This document shows positions 1 through 13,422 of a DNA stretch of 64,000 nt, in pieces. The first letter of the stretch is position 1. Each line of letters starts with the position of its first letter. The notes beneath the pieces were generated by a model. The model was given only the letters and a program-made list of their open reading frames with translations. It was not told the DNA's origin and searched no databases. Made by a program: the position numbers and the translations under genes. Origin of the DNA: Pteria penguin (lineage: Eukaryota > Mollusca > Bivalvia > Pterioida > Pteriidae); the NCBI GenBank assembly GCA_035048485.1, contig CM068593.1, positions 4,783,151 through 4,847,150 on the forward strand, in the 5' to 3' direction.

Positions 1-1
1 T

Positions 2-88
2 CTTTAGACGCTTGAACAATGTCATTGGTGAGATGTTGATGCCACTACCACCACTGATATGTACTTTAAGATCTCTACTGATATGAGA
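2..88 (-). pseudogene. Possible fragment of a transposase/integrase N-terminal HTH region, cut by the window edge
   Basis: Reading the minus strand from position 88 to the edge gives 29 open codons after an in-frame stop (89-91). The translation ends with residues resembling GINISPMTLFKRLK. From memory this recalls the second helix-turn-helix of some invertebrate transposon integrases, where a similar 'hGhxhSxxTLxRRLK' pattern occurs. It has no start codon, no upstream continuation and no catalytic motif in view. It could equally be a chance open stretch. The neighbouring minus-strand frame from about 235 to 90 is also open for some 50 codons, but I recognise nothing in it. Confidence 0.2.
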
Positions 89-279
89 TTACAGACTCGT
101 ACGATCGATGTGTGGAGCTTAGATTCTTTTCCAGGATGAGACATTGATATACCATGTCGTAGCCGCTTCCTTCTAGGTCTTTGTAATCCAAATTTATCTT
201 TATAACTAAGACCAACGGGTCCAAAATGAAGGCATTCCTATTACTTCATTACCATCTCTCTTAGGGTTATTCGTAATCA
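89..279. other. Non-repetitive left flank of the 53-bp array
   Basis: This is AT-rich sequence without internal repetition. It contains no unit of the 53-bp repeat and no recognisable gene. It marks the left boundary of the giant array, which starts abruptly near 280 with a partial unit. Confidence 0.5.
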
Positions 280-745
280 TAAAAACTATACACAGAATAT
301 CTCATTACAGTACTGTACCCTAATATCACTTCTAAACACTATACAAAGAATATCTCATCACAGCACTGTACCCTAATGTCACTTCTAAACACTATACAGA
401 GAATATCTCATCACAGCACTGTATCCTAATGTCAACTGTAAACACTATACAGAGAATATCTCATCACAGTACTGTATTCTAATGTCACCTGTAAACACTA
501 TACAGAGAATATCTCATCACAGTACTGTATTCTAATGTCACTTGTAAACACTATACAGAGAATATCTCATTACAGCACTGTATCCTAATGTCACCGGTAA
601 ACACTACACAGAGAATATCTCATCACAGTACTGTATCCTAATGTCACTTCTAAACACTATACAGAGAATATCTCATTGCAGTACTGTTCCCTAATGTCAC
701 TACTAAACACTATACAGAGAATATCTCATCACAGTACTGTATTCT
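280..745 (+). repeat. 53-bp tandem array, block A (left of the inverted-repeat element)
   Basis: About nine copies of a 53-bp unit. A representative clean unit elsewhere is 6900-6952. Key words in each unit are TAAACACTATACAGAGAATA, TCTCATCACAGTACTG and TAATGTCACCTG. Units here carry local variants such as CACTTCTAAACAC and CATTGCAGTACTGTTCCC. The same variants appear to the right of the inserted element (1560-2080), so both flanks belong to one array. Block A ends at 745, exactly at the insertion point. Confidence 0.95.
739..745. repeat. Target-site duplication (left copy) of the inserted element
   Basis: GTATTCT at 739-745 is repeated at 1542-1548, immediately outside the two inverted-repeat ends. 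An uninterrupted array unit would have a single copy (…ACTGTATTCTAATGTC…), so the duplication came with the insertion. One more T on the left would make it 8 bp, at the cost of a one-base mismatch at the element ends. Confidence 0.8.
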
Positions 746-1541
746 ATAATTTCTATTGAAACGGTCGGTTCATACCTTCACCACCGTTTCTATTTCACCA
801 TTCATATTTTGTGTGGGAAAACTTTGCTGATAGAAACTGGGTCATTGCATCCAAAAAATGGAGTCACATGCACAAATCACTTACCTTTTCAGCTAATTAA
901 ATCCTTAACTATTCATATTAATCCATTTTCTTGTAAAACAATCCATGCATACTCGAATAAATACATCACAAATTATTTGGTGTATTTCTCCAATACTTTC
1001 AAACGGCCATGTTCAAACTAGATTGAGTGCGCATGTGTGAGGCCATGAGGTTAAATAGGAAAAAAAATTAAAGCCTAATTTTTTTTTTCATAAAATCCTG
1101 CCAGTTAAATTGCAGATATCTTAAAAACACTTTAAATACAAATACTTAATAAATGTCTAGGAAAATTTCAGTGAAAAACAACCCTTTTCTTCATTTTCAT
1201 AACCATGTTTCCCTTGGATGCCCCCAGTAATTAGAACTCTTCAGCCAGTGAAACCACATATTGACATAATTTTAAATGGCAGTTTGGAAGTAATAGAGAG
1301 CTACACCAAATATTATGTGATGTATTTATTCGAGTATACATGGACTGTTTTTACAAGAAAATGGATAGATATGAATAGTTAAGGATTTAATTAGCTGAAA
1401 AGGTAAGTGATTTGTGCATGTTACTCCATTTTTTGGATGCAATGACCCAGTTTCTATCAGCAAAGTTTTCCCACACAAAATATGAATGGTGAAATAGAAA
1501 CGGTGGTGAAGGTATGAGCCGACCGTTTCAATAGAAATTAT
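746..1541. mobile_element. Non-autonomous DNA transposon with ~240-bp terminal inverted repeats
   Basis: The left end reads ATAATTTCTATTGAAACGG. The right end (1541 backwards) is its reverse complement. The match continues for about 240 bp per arm (746 to ~985 against ~1302 to 1541) with a few substitutions. The centre (~986-1301) is AT-rich with a T-run and no coding potential. The flanking 7-bp direct repeat supports transposition. Very long inverted ends with a 7-9 bp duplication suggest a Mutator-like or foldback element, but no transposase is present, so the superfamily is an inference. Open frames at 809-1021 (+) and 1326-1556 (-) encode nearly the same peptide because the arms mirror each other; they are not genes. 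Confidence 0.85.
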
Positions 1542-4500
1542 GTATTCTAATGTCACCTGTAAACACTATACAGAGAATACCTCATTACAGCACTGTATCC
1601 TAATGTCACATGTAAACACTACACAGAGAATATCTCATCACAGTACTGTATCCTAATGTCACTTCTAAACACTATACAGAGAATATCTCATTGCAGTACT
1701 GTTCCCTAATGTCACTTCTAAACACTATACAGAGAATATCTCATCACAGCACTGTATCCTAATATCACCTGTAAACACTATACAGAGAATATCTCATCAC
1801 AGTACTGTATTCTAATGTCACCTGTAAACACTATACAGAGAATATCTCATCACAGTACTGTATTCTAATGTCACCTGTAAACACTATACAGAGAATATCT
1901 CATTACAGCACTGTATCCTAATGTCACCTGTAAACACTACACAGAGAATATCTCATCACAGTACTGTATCCTAATGTCACTTCTAAACACTATACAGAGA
2001 ATATCTCATTGCAGTACTGTTCCCTAATGTCACTTCTAAACACTATACAGAGAATATCTCATCACAGTACTGTATTCTAATGTCACTTCTAAACACTATA
2101 CAAAGAATATCTCATCAAAGCACTGTATCCTAATGTCACCTGTAAACACTATACAGAGAATATCTCATCACAGTACTGTATTCTAATGTCACCTGTAAAC
2201 ACTATATCGAGAATATCTCATTACAGTACTGTATCCTAATGTCACATCTAAAAATATACAGAGAATATCTCATCACAGTACTGTATCCTAATGGCACCTG
2301 TTAACACTCTACATAGAATATCTCATCAGAGTACTGTATCCCAGTGTCACCTGTAAACACTATACAGAGAATATCTCATCACAGTACTGTATCCTAATGT
2401 CACCTGTAAACACTATACAGAGAATATCTCATTACAGTACTGTATCCTCATGTCATCTGTAAACACTATACAGAGAATATCTCATCACAGTACTGTATCC
2501 TAATGTCACCTGTAAACACTATACAGAGAATATCTCATCACAGTACTGTATACTAATGTCACCTGTAAACACTATACAGAGAATATCTCATCACAGTACT
2601 GTATCGTAATGTCACCTGTAAACACTACACAGAGAATATCTCATCACAGTACTGTATCCTAATGTCACCTGTAAACACTATACAGAGAATATCTCATCAC
2701 AGTACTGTATCCTAATGTCACCTGTAAACACTATACAGCGAATATCTCATCACAGTACTGTATCCTAATGTCAACTGTAAACACTATACAGAGAATATCT
2801 CATTACAATACTATATTCTAATGTCACCTGTAAACACTACACAGAGAATATCTCATTTCAGTACTGTACCCTAATGTCACCTATAAACACTATACAGAGA
2901 ATATCTCATCACAGTACTGTATTCTTATGTCACCTGTAAACACTCTACAGAGAATATGTCACCCCAGTACTGTATCCTAATGTCACCTGTAAACACTATA
3001 CAGAGAATATCTCATTACAGTACTGTATCCTAACGTCACCTGTAAACACTATACAGAGAATATCTCATCACAGTGATGTATCCTAATGTCATCTGTAAAC
3101 ACTCTACAGAGAATATCTCATCACAGTACTGTATTGTAATGCCATCTGTAAACACTATACAGAGAATCTCTCATCACAGCAGTGTATCCTAATGTCATCT
3201 GCAAACACTACACAGAGAATATCTCATCCAAGTACTGTATTACTGTATTCTAATGTCACCTGTAAACACTATACAGAGAATATCTCATCACAGTGATGTA
3301 TCCGAATGTCACCTGTAAACACTATACAGAGAATATCTCATTACAGTACTGTATCCTAACGTCACCTGTAAACACTATACAGAGAATATCTCATCACAGC
3401 AGTGTATCCTAATGTCATCTGTAAACACTACACAGAGAATATCTCATCCAAGTACTGTATTACTGTATTCTAATGTCACCTGTAAACACTATACAGAGAA
3501 TATCTCATCACAGTGATGTATCCGAATGTCACCTGTAAACACTCTACAGAGAATATCTCATCACAGTACTGTATTGTAATGCCATCTGTAAACACTATCC
3601 AGAGAATATCTCATCACAGTACTGTATCCTAATGTCACCTGTAAACACTATACAGAGAATATCTCATCACAGTACTGTGTTCTAATGTCACCTGTAAACA
3701 CTATACAGAGAATATCTCATCACAGTACTGTGTTCTAATGTCACCTGTAAACACTATACTGAGAATATCTCATCACAGCACTGTATCCTGATGTTATCTG
3801 TAAACACTATACAGAGAATATCTCATCACAGTACTATATCCTAATGTCACCTGTAAACACTATACACAGAATATCTCATCACAGTACTGTACCCTAATGT
3901 CACCTGTAAACACTATACAGAGAATATCTTATCACAGTACTGTACCCTAATGTCACCTGTAAACACTATACAGAGAATATCTCATCACAGTACTGTATCC
4001 TAATATCAACTGTAAACACTCTACAGAGAATATCTCATCACAGTACTGTACCCTAATATCACCTGTAAACACTATACAGACAATATCTCATCACAGTACT
4101 GTATCCTAATGTCACCTGTAAACACTATACAGAGAATATCTCATCACAGTACTGTATCCTGATTTCACCTGTAAACACTATACAGAGAATATCTCATTAC
4201 AGTACTGTATCCTAATGTCACCTGTAAACACTACACACAGAACATCTCATCACAGTACTGTACCCTAATGTCACCTGTAAACACTATACAGAGAATATCT
4301 TATCACAGTACTGTACCCTAATGTCACCTGTAAACACTATACAGAGAATATCTCATCACAGTCATGTATCCTAATGTCACCTGTAAACACTATACACAGA
4401 ATATCTCATCACAGTACTGTACCTTAATGTCACCTGTAAACACTATACAGAGAATATCTCATCACAGTACTGTATCCTAATGTCACCTGTAAACACTATA

Positions 4501-6280
4501 CAGAGAATATCTCATCACAGTACTGTATCCTAATGTCACCTGTAAACACTCTACAGAGAATATCTCATCACAGTACTGTCTCCTAATGTCACCTGTAAAC
4601 ACTATACAGAGAATATCTCCTCACAGTACTGTATCCTAATGTCACCTGTAAACACTATACAGAGAATATCTCATCACAGTACTGTATCCTAATGTCACCT
4701 GTAAACACTATACAGAGAATATCTCATCACAGTACTGTATCCTAATGTCACCTGTAAACACTATACAGAGAATATCTCATTACAGTACTGTACCCTAATG
4801 TCACCTGTAAACACTATACAGAGAATATCTCATCACAGTACTGTACCCTAATGTCACCTGTAAACACTATACAGAGAATATCTCATCACAGTGATGTATC
4901 CTAATGTCACCTGTAAACACTATACAGAGAATATCTCATCACAGTACTGTATTGTAATGCCATCTGTAAACACTATCCAGAGAAAATCTCATCACAGTAC
5001 TGTATCCTAATGTCACCTGTAAACACTATACAGAGAATATCTCATCACAGTACTGTATCCTAATGTCACCTGTAAACACTATACAGAGAATATCTCATCA
5101 CAGTACTGTACCCTAATGTCACCTGTAAAAACTATACAGAGAATATCTCATCACAGTACTGTACCCTAATGTCACCTGTATACACTATACAGAGAATATC
5201 TCATCACAGTACTGTACCCGAATGTCACCTGTAAACACTATACAGAGAATATCTCATCACAGTGATGTATCCTAATGTCATCTGTAAACACTCTAGAGAG
5301 AATATCTCATCACAGTACTGTATCCTAATGTCATCTGTAAACACTATACAGAGAATATCTCATCACAGTACTGCATCTTAATGTCACCTGTAAACACTCT
5401 ACAGAGAATATCTCATCACAGTACTGTATCCTAATGTCACCTCTAAACACTATACAGAGAATATCTCATTACAGTACTGTATCCTAACGTCACCTGTAAA
5501 CACTATACAGAGAATATCTCATCACAGTGATGTATCCTAATGTCATCTGTAAACACTCTACAGAGAATATCTCATCACAGTACTGTATCCTAATGTCATC
5601 TGTAAACACTATCCAGAGAATATCTCATCACAGTACTGTATCCTAATGTCACCTATAAACACTATACAGAGAATATCTCATCACAGTACTGTATCCTAAT
5701 GTCACCTGTAAACACTCTACAGAGAACATCTCATCACAGTACTGTATCCTAATGTCAACTGTAAACACTATACAGAGAATATCTCATCACAGTACTGTAT
5801 TGTAATGCCATCTGTAAACACTATCCAGAGAATATCTCATTACAGTACTGTATCCTAATGTCACCTGTAAACACTATACAGAGAATATCTCATTAGGGTA
5901 CTGTATCCTAACGTCACCTGTAAACACTCTACAGAGAATATCTCATCACAGTGATGTATCCTAATGTCACCTGTAAACACTCTACAGAGAATATCTCATC
6001 ACAGTACTGTACTCTAATGTCACCTGTAAACACTATACAGACAATATCTCATCACAGTACTGTATCCTGATGTCACCTGTAAACATTACACAGAGAATAT
6101 CTCATTACAGTACTGTATCCTGATGTCACCTGTAAACACTACACACAGAATATCCCATCACACTACTGTACCCTAATGTCACCTGTAAACACTATACAGA
6201 GAATATCTCATCACAGTACTGTACCCTAATGTCACCTGTAAACACTATACAGAGAATATCTCATCACAGTACTGTATCCT
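1542..6280 (+). repeat. 53-bp tandem array, block B
   Basis: About 89 head-to-tail copies of the 53-bp unit. Each typical unit contains the perfect 10-bp palindrome ACAGTACTGT and a short inverted repeat CTGTA…TACAG around AAACACTA. Linked variants travel together: CAGTGATGTATCC in one unit is often followed by GTATTGTAATGCCATCTG and then TATCCAGAG (for example 4888-4982). Some units are 63 bp because of a 10-bp internal duplication (ATTACTGTATTC, near 3240 and 3460). Nothing suggests coding: 53 is not a multiple of three and stops occur in all frames. Confidence 0.97.
6267..6280. repeat. Target-site duplication (left copy) of the SINE
   Basis: CAGTACTGTATCCT at 6267-6280 recurs at 6560-6573 on the far side of the SINE. 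Both copies are array sequence. A 14-bp duplication is in the range expected for LINE-mediated target-primed reverse transcription. Confidence 0.85.
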
Positions 6281-6559
6281 TTTTTGTTTTGTTTGATTAT
6301 TGTTTTACGTCACTCCACGATTATTTCACGTATATGGTGACGGCATCTGCCTGATGCATTGCATACAAATTTAGACCTTTGCAACGGACCCACCCGAAGC
6401 AGTGAGGGATCTTTTACGTGCCACGCCTACCGTGACACGGGACCTCGGTTTTTACTGTCTCATCCGAAAGACAGAACACCGGTGTGCCCCGGGCGGTAGT
6501 CGAACCCGCGACCTCTCGATCACGAGCCGAGCACCTTATCCACTAGGCCACACCGGCTT
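6281..6559 (-). mobile_element. Full-length tRNA-derived SINE inserted in the 53-bp array
   Basis: Read on the minus strand, the element begins near 6559 with a tRNA-like head. The A-box region TGGCCTAGTGGATAAGG complements 6533-6549 and the B box GGTTCGACTAC complements 6496-6506. A conserved body follows (TTTCGGATGAGACAGTAAAA and GGCACGTAAAAGATCCC), then a tail ending TGGAGTGACGTAAAACAATA and an A-rich CAAAACAAAAAA end at 6281. Flanking 14-bp duplications are intact. The head-body-tail order is that of pol III SINEs. The tail recalls molluscan V-SINE-type families from memory, which I cannot verify. It has no coding capacity and would depend on a LINE in trans. Confidence 0.9.
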
Positions 6560-9500
6560 CAGTACTGTATCCTAATGTCACCTGTAAACACTATACACAG
6601 AATATCTCATCACAGTACTGTACCCTAATGTCACCTGTAAACACTATACAGAGAATATCTCCTCACAGTACTGTATCCTAATGTCACCTGTAAACACTAT
6701 ACAGAGAATATCTCCTCACAGTACTGTATCCTAATGTCACCTGTAAACACTATACAGAGAATATCTCATCAGGGTACTGTATCCTAATGTCACTTGTAAA
6801 CACTATACAGAGAATATCTCATCACAGTACTGTATCCTAATGTCACCTGTAAACACTATACAGAGAATATCTCATCACAGTACTGTATCCTAATGTCACC
6901 TGTAAACACTATACAGAGAATATCTCATCACAGTACTGTATCCTAATGTCACCTGTAAACACTATACAGAGAATATCTCATCACAGTACTGTATCCTAAT
7001 GTCACCTGTAAACACTATACAGAGAATATCTCATCACAGTACTGTACCCTAATGTCACCTGTAAACACTATACAGAGAATATCTCATCACAGTACTGTAC
7101 CCTAATGTCACCTGTAAACACTATACAGAGAATATCTCATCACAGTGATGTATCCTAATGTCACCTGTAAACACTATACAGAGAATATCTCATCACAGTA
7201 CTGTATTGTAATGCCATCTGTAAACACTATCCAGAGAATATCTCATCACAGTACTGTATCCTAATGTCACCTGTAAACACTATACAGAGAATATCTCATC
7301 ACAGTACTGTATCCTAATGTCACCTGTAAACACTATACAGAGAATATCTCATCACAGTACTGTACCCTAATGTCACCTGTAAACACTATACAGAGAATAT
7401 CTCATCACAGTACTGTACCCTAATGTCACCTGTAAACACTATACAGAGAATATCTCATCACAGTGATGTATCTTAATGTCATCTGTAAACACTCTACAGA
7501 GAATATCTCATCACAGTACTGTATCCTAATGTCATCTGTAAACACTATACAGAGAATATCTCATCACAGTACTGCACCTAATGTCACCTGTAAACACTCT
7601 ACAGAGAATATCTCATCACAGTACTGTATCCTAATGTCACCTGTAAACACTATACAGACAATATCTCATTACAGTACTGTATCCTAACGTCACCTGTAAA
7701 CACTATACAGAGAATATCTTATCACAGTGATGTATCCTAATGTCATCTGTAAACACTCTACACAGAATATCTCATCACAGTACTGTATGCTAATGTCATC
7801 TGTAAACACTATCCAGAGAATATCTCATCACAGTACTGTATCCTAATGTCACCTGTAAACACTATACAGAGAATATCTCATCACAGTACTGTATCCTAAT
7901 GTCACCTGTAAACACTATACAGAGAATATCTCATCACAGTACTGTATCCTAATGTCACCTGTAAACACTATACAGAGAATATCTCATCACAGTACTGTAT
8001 TGTAATGCTATCTGTAAACACTATCCAGAGAATATCTCATCACAGTACTGTATCCTAATGTCACCTGTAAACACTATACAGAGAATATCTCATCCAAGTA
8101 CTGTATCCTAACGTCACCTGTAAACACTATACAGAGAATATCTCATCACAGTGATGTATCCTAATCTCATCTGTAAACACTCTACAGAGAATATCTCATC
8201 ACAGTACTGTATTGTAATGCCATCTGTAAACACTATACAGAGAATCTCTCATCACAGCAGTGTATCCTAATGTCATCTGTAAACACTACACAGAGAATAT
8301 CTCATCCAAGTACTGTATTCCTGTATTCTAATGTCACCTGTAAACACTATACAGAGAATATCTCATCACAGTGATGTATCCGAATGTCGCCTGTAAACAC
8401 TATACAGAGAATATCTCATTACAGTACTGTATCCTAACGTCACCTGTAAACACTATACAGAGAATATCTCATCACAGCAGTGTATCCTAATGTCATCTGT
8501 AAACACTACACAGAGAATATCTCATCACAGTGATGTATCCGAATGTCATCTTTAAACACTCTACACAGAATATCTCATCACAGTACTGTATTGTAATGCC
8601 ATCTGTAAACACTATCCAGAGAATATCTCATCACAGTACTGTATCCTAAAGTCACCTGTAAACACTATACAGAGAATATCTCATCACAGTACTGTGTTCT
8701 AATGTCACCTGTAAACACTATACAGACAATATCTCATCACAGTACTGTATCCTGATGTTATCTGTAAACACTATACAGAGAATATCTCATCACAGTACTA
8801 TATCCTAATGTCACCTGTAAACACTATACACAGAATATCTCATCACAGTACTGTACCCTAATGTCACCTGTAAACACTATACAGAGAATATCTTATCACA
8901 GTACTGTACCCTAATGTCACCTGTAAACACTATACAGAGAATATCTCATCACAGTACTGTATCCTAATGTCAACTGTAAACACTCTACACAGAATATCTC
9001 ATCACAGTACTGTACCCTAATGTCACCTGTAAACACTCTACAGAGAATATCTCATCACAGTACTGTATCCTAATGTCACCTGTAAACACTATACAGAGAA
9101 TATCTCATCACAGTACTGTATCCTAATGTCACCTGTAAACACTCTACAGAGAATATCTCATCACAGTACTGTATCCTAATGTCACCTGTAAACACTATAC
9201 AGAGAATATCTCATCACAGTACTGTATCCTAATGTCATCTGCAAACACTCTACAGAGAATATCTCAACCAAGTACTGTATTACTGTATTTTAATGTTACC
9301 TGTATACACTACACAGAGAATATCTCATCACAGTACTGTATTCTAATGTCACCTGTAAACACTATACAGAGAATATCTCATCACAGTGATGTATCCTAAT
9401 GTCACCTGTAAACACTCTACAGAGAATGTCTCATCACAGTACTCTATCCTAATGTCATCTGTAAACACTATACAGAGAATATATCATCACAGTACTGTAT

Positions 9501-10242
9501 CCTAATGTCACCTGTAAACACTACACAGAGAATATCTCATCACAGTGATGTATCCTAATGTCACCTGTAAACACTATACAGAGAATATCTCATCACAGTA
9601 CTGTCTTCTAATGTCACCTGTAAACACTACACAGAGAATATCTCATCACAGTACTGTATCCTAATGTCATCTGTAAACACTACACAGAGAATATCTCATC
9701 ACAGCACTGTATCCTAATGTCATCTGTAAACACTATACAGAGAATATCTCATCACAGTACTGTATCCTAATGTCACCTGTAAACACTATACAGAGAATAT
9801 CTCATCACAGTACTGTATCCTAATGTCACCTGTAAACACTATACAGAGAATATCTCATCACAGTACTGTATCCTAATGTCACCTGTAAACACTACACAGA
9901 GAATATCTCATCACAGTACTGTATCCTAATGTCACCTGTAAACACTCTGCAGGGAATATCTTATCACAGTACTGTATCCTAATGTCACTTGTAAACACTA
10001 TACAGGGAATATCTCATCACAGTACTGTATCCTAATGTCACCTGTAAACACTATACAGAGAATACCTCATCACAGTACTGTATCCTTATGTCACCTGTAA
10101 ACACAATACAGAGAATATGTCATTACAGCACTGTATCCTAATGTCACTTGTAAACCCTATACAGAGAATATCTCATCACAGTACTGTACCCTAATGCCAT
10201 CTGTAAACACTATACAGAGAATATCTCATCACAGTACTGTAT

Positions 10243-12107
10243 CCTAATGTCACCTGTAAACACTACACAGAGAATATCTCATTACAGCACTGTATCCTAA
10301 TGTCACTTGTAAACACTATACAGAGAATATCTCATCACCGTACTGTATCCTAATGTCACCTGTAAACACTCTACAGAGAATATCTCATCACAGTACTGTA
10401 TCCTAATGTCACCTGTAAACACTATACAGAGAATATCTCATTACAGTACTGTATCCTAACGTCACCTGTAAACACTATACAGAGAATATCTCATCACAGT
10501 ACTGTGTTCTAATGTCATCTGTAAACACTCTACAGAGAATATATCATCACAGTACTCTATCCTAATGCCATCTGTAAACACTATACAGAGAATATCTCAT
10601 CACAGTACTGTATCCTAATGTCATCTGTAAACACTATCCAGAGAATATCTCATCACAGTACTGTATTCTAATGTCACCTGTAAACACTATACAGAGAATA
10701 TCTCATCACAGTACTGTATCCTAATGTCACCTGTAAACACTATACAGAGAATATCTCATCACAGTACTGTATCCTAATGTCACCTGTAAACACTATACAG
10801 AGAATATCTCATCACAGTACTGTACCCTAATTTCACCTGTAAACACTATACAGAGAATATCTCATCACAGTGATGTATCCTAATGTCACCTGTAAACACT
10901 ATACAGAGAATATCTCATCACAGTACTGTATTGTAATGCCATCTGTAAACACTATCCAGAGAATATCTCATCACAGTACTGTATCCTAATGTCACCTGTA
11001 AACACTATACAGAGAATGTCACATCACAGTACTGTATCCTATTGTCACCTGGAAACACTATACAGAGAATATCTCATCACAGTACTGTACCCTAATGTCA
11101 CCTGTAAACACTATACAGAGAATACCTCATCACAGTACTGTACCCTAATGTCACCTGTAAACACTATACAGAGAATATCTCATTACATCACTGTATCCTA
11201 ATGTCACTTGAAAACACTATTCAGAGAATATCTCATTACAGTACTGTATCCTAACGTCACCTGTAAACACTATACAGAGAATATCTCATCACAGTACTGT
11301 GTTCTAATGTCATCTGTAAACACTCTACAGAGAATATCTCATCACAGTACTCTATCCTAATGTCACCTGTAAACACTATACACAGAATATCTCATCACAG
11401 CAGTGTATCCTAATGTCACCTGTAAACACTCTACAGAGAATATCTCGTCACAGTACTGTACCCTAATGTCACCTGTAAACACTATACAGAGAATATCTCA
11501 TCACAGAGATGTATCCTAATGTCACCTGTAAACACTCTACAGAGAATATCTCGTCACGGTACTGTAACCTAATGTCACCTGTAAACACTATACAGAGAAT
11601 ATCTCATCACAGTACTGTATTGTAATGCCATCTGTAAACGCTATCCAGAGAATATCTCATCACAGTACTGTATCCTAATGTCACCTGTAAACACTATACA
11701 GAGAATATCTCCTCACAGTACTGTATCCTAATGTCACCAGTAAACACTATACAGAGAATATCTCATCACAGTGATGTATCCTAATGTCACTTGTAAACAC
11801 TCTACAGAGAATATCTCATCACAATACTGTATTGTAATGCCATCTGTAAACACTATCCAGAGAATATCTCATCACAGTACTGTATCCTAATGTCACCTGT
11901 AAACACTCTACAGAGAATATCTCATCCCAGTACTGTATCCTAATGTCACCTGTAAACACTATACAGAGATTATCTCATCACAGTACTGTATCCTAATGTC
12001 ACCTGTAAATACTACACAGAGAATATCTCATTACAGTACTGTATCCTAATGTCACCTGTAAACACTATACAGAGAATATCTCATCACAGTACTGTATCCT
12101 AATGTCA
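10243..12107 (+). repeat. Higher-order duplication within the 53-bp array, copy 1
   Basis: This 1865-bp segment matches 13423-15287 at a constant 3180-bp offset (60 units). By eye I find only two differences, at 10553 and 10911. Identity this high contrasts with the divergence between adjacent units, so this is a recent segmental amplification inside the array. Confidence 0.9.
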
Positions 12108-13422
12108 ACTGTAAACACTCTACACAGAATATCTTATCACAGTACTGTACCCTAATGTCACCTGTAAACACTATACAGAGAATATCTCATCACAGTACTG
12201 TATCCTAATGTCACCTGTAAACACTCTACAGAGACTATCTCATCACAGTACTGTACCCTAATGTCACCTGTAAACACTATACAGAGAATATCTCATCACA
12301 GTACTGTACCCTAATGTCACCTGTAAACACTATACAGAGAATATCTCATCACAGTACTGTAGCCTAATGTCACCTGTAAACACTATACAGAGAATATCTC
12401 ATCACAGCACTGTATCCTAATGTCACTTGTAAACACTATACAGAGAATATCTCATCACCGTACTGTATCCTAATGTCACCTGTAAACACTATACAGAGAA
12501 TATCTCATCACAGTACTGTATCCTAATGTCACCTGTAAACACTATACAGAGAATATCTCATTACAGTACTGTATCCTAACGTCACCTGTAAACACTATAC
12601 AGAGAATATCTCATCACAGTACTGTATTCTAATGTCATCTGTAAACACTCTACAGAGAATATCTCATCACAGTACTCTATCCTAATGCCATCTGTAAACA
12701 CTATACAGAGAATATCTCATCACAGTACTGTATCCTAATGTCATCTGTAAACACTATCCAGAGAATATCTCATCACAGTACTGTATCCTAATGTCACCTG
12801 TAAACACTATACAGAGAATATCTCATCACAGTACTGTATCCTAATGTCACCTGTAAACACTATACAGAGAATATCTCATCACAGTACTGTATCCTAATGT
12901 CACCTGTAAACACTATACAGAGAATATCTCATCACAGTACTGTACCCTAATGTCACCTGTAAACACTATACAGAGAATATCTCATCACAGTGATGTATCC
13001 TAATGTCACCTGTAAACACTATACAGAGAATATCTCATCACAGTACTGTATTGTAATGCCATCTGTAAACACTATCCAGAGAATATCTCATCACAGTACT
13101 GTATCCTAATGTCACCTGTAAACACTATACAGAGAATATCTCATCACAGTGATGTATCCTAATGTCACCTGTAAACACTATACAGAGAATATCTCATCAC
13201 AGTACTGTATTGTAATGCCATCTGTAAACACTATCCAGAGAATATCTCATCACAGTACTGTATCCTAATGTCACCTGTAAACACTATACAGAGAATATCT
13301 CATCACAGTACTGTATCCTATTGTCACCTGTAAACACTATACAGAGAATATCTCATCACAGTACTGTACCCTAATGTCACCTGTAAACACTATACAGAGA
13401 ATATCTCATCACAGTACTGTAC

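Noticed and set aside
809..1556. Two related short proteins (809-1021 plus, 1326-1556 minus) as paralogous genes
   Set aside because: They are mirror translations of the two arms of one inverted-repeat transposon.
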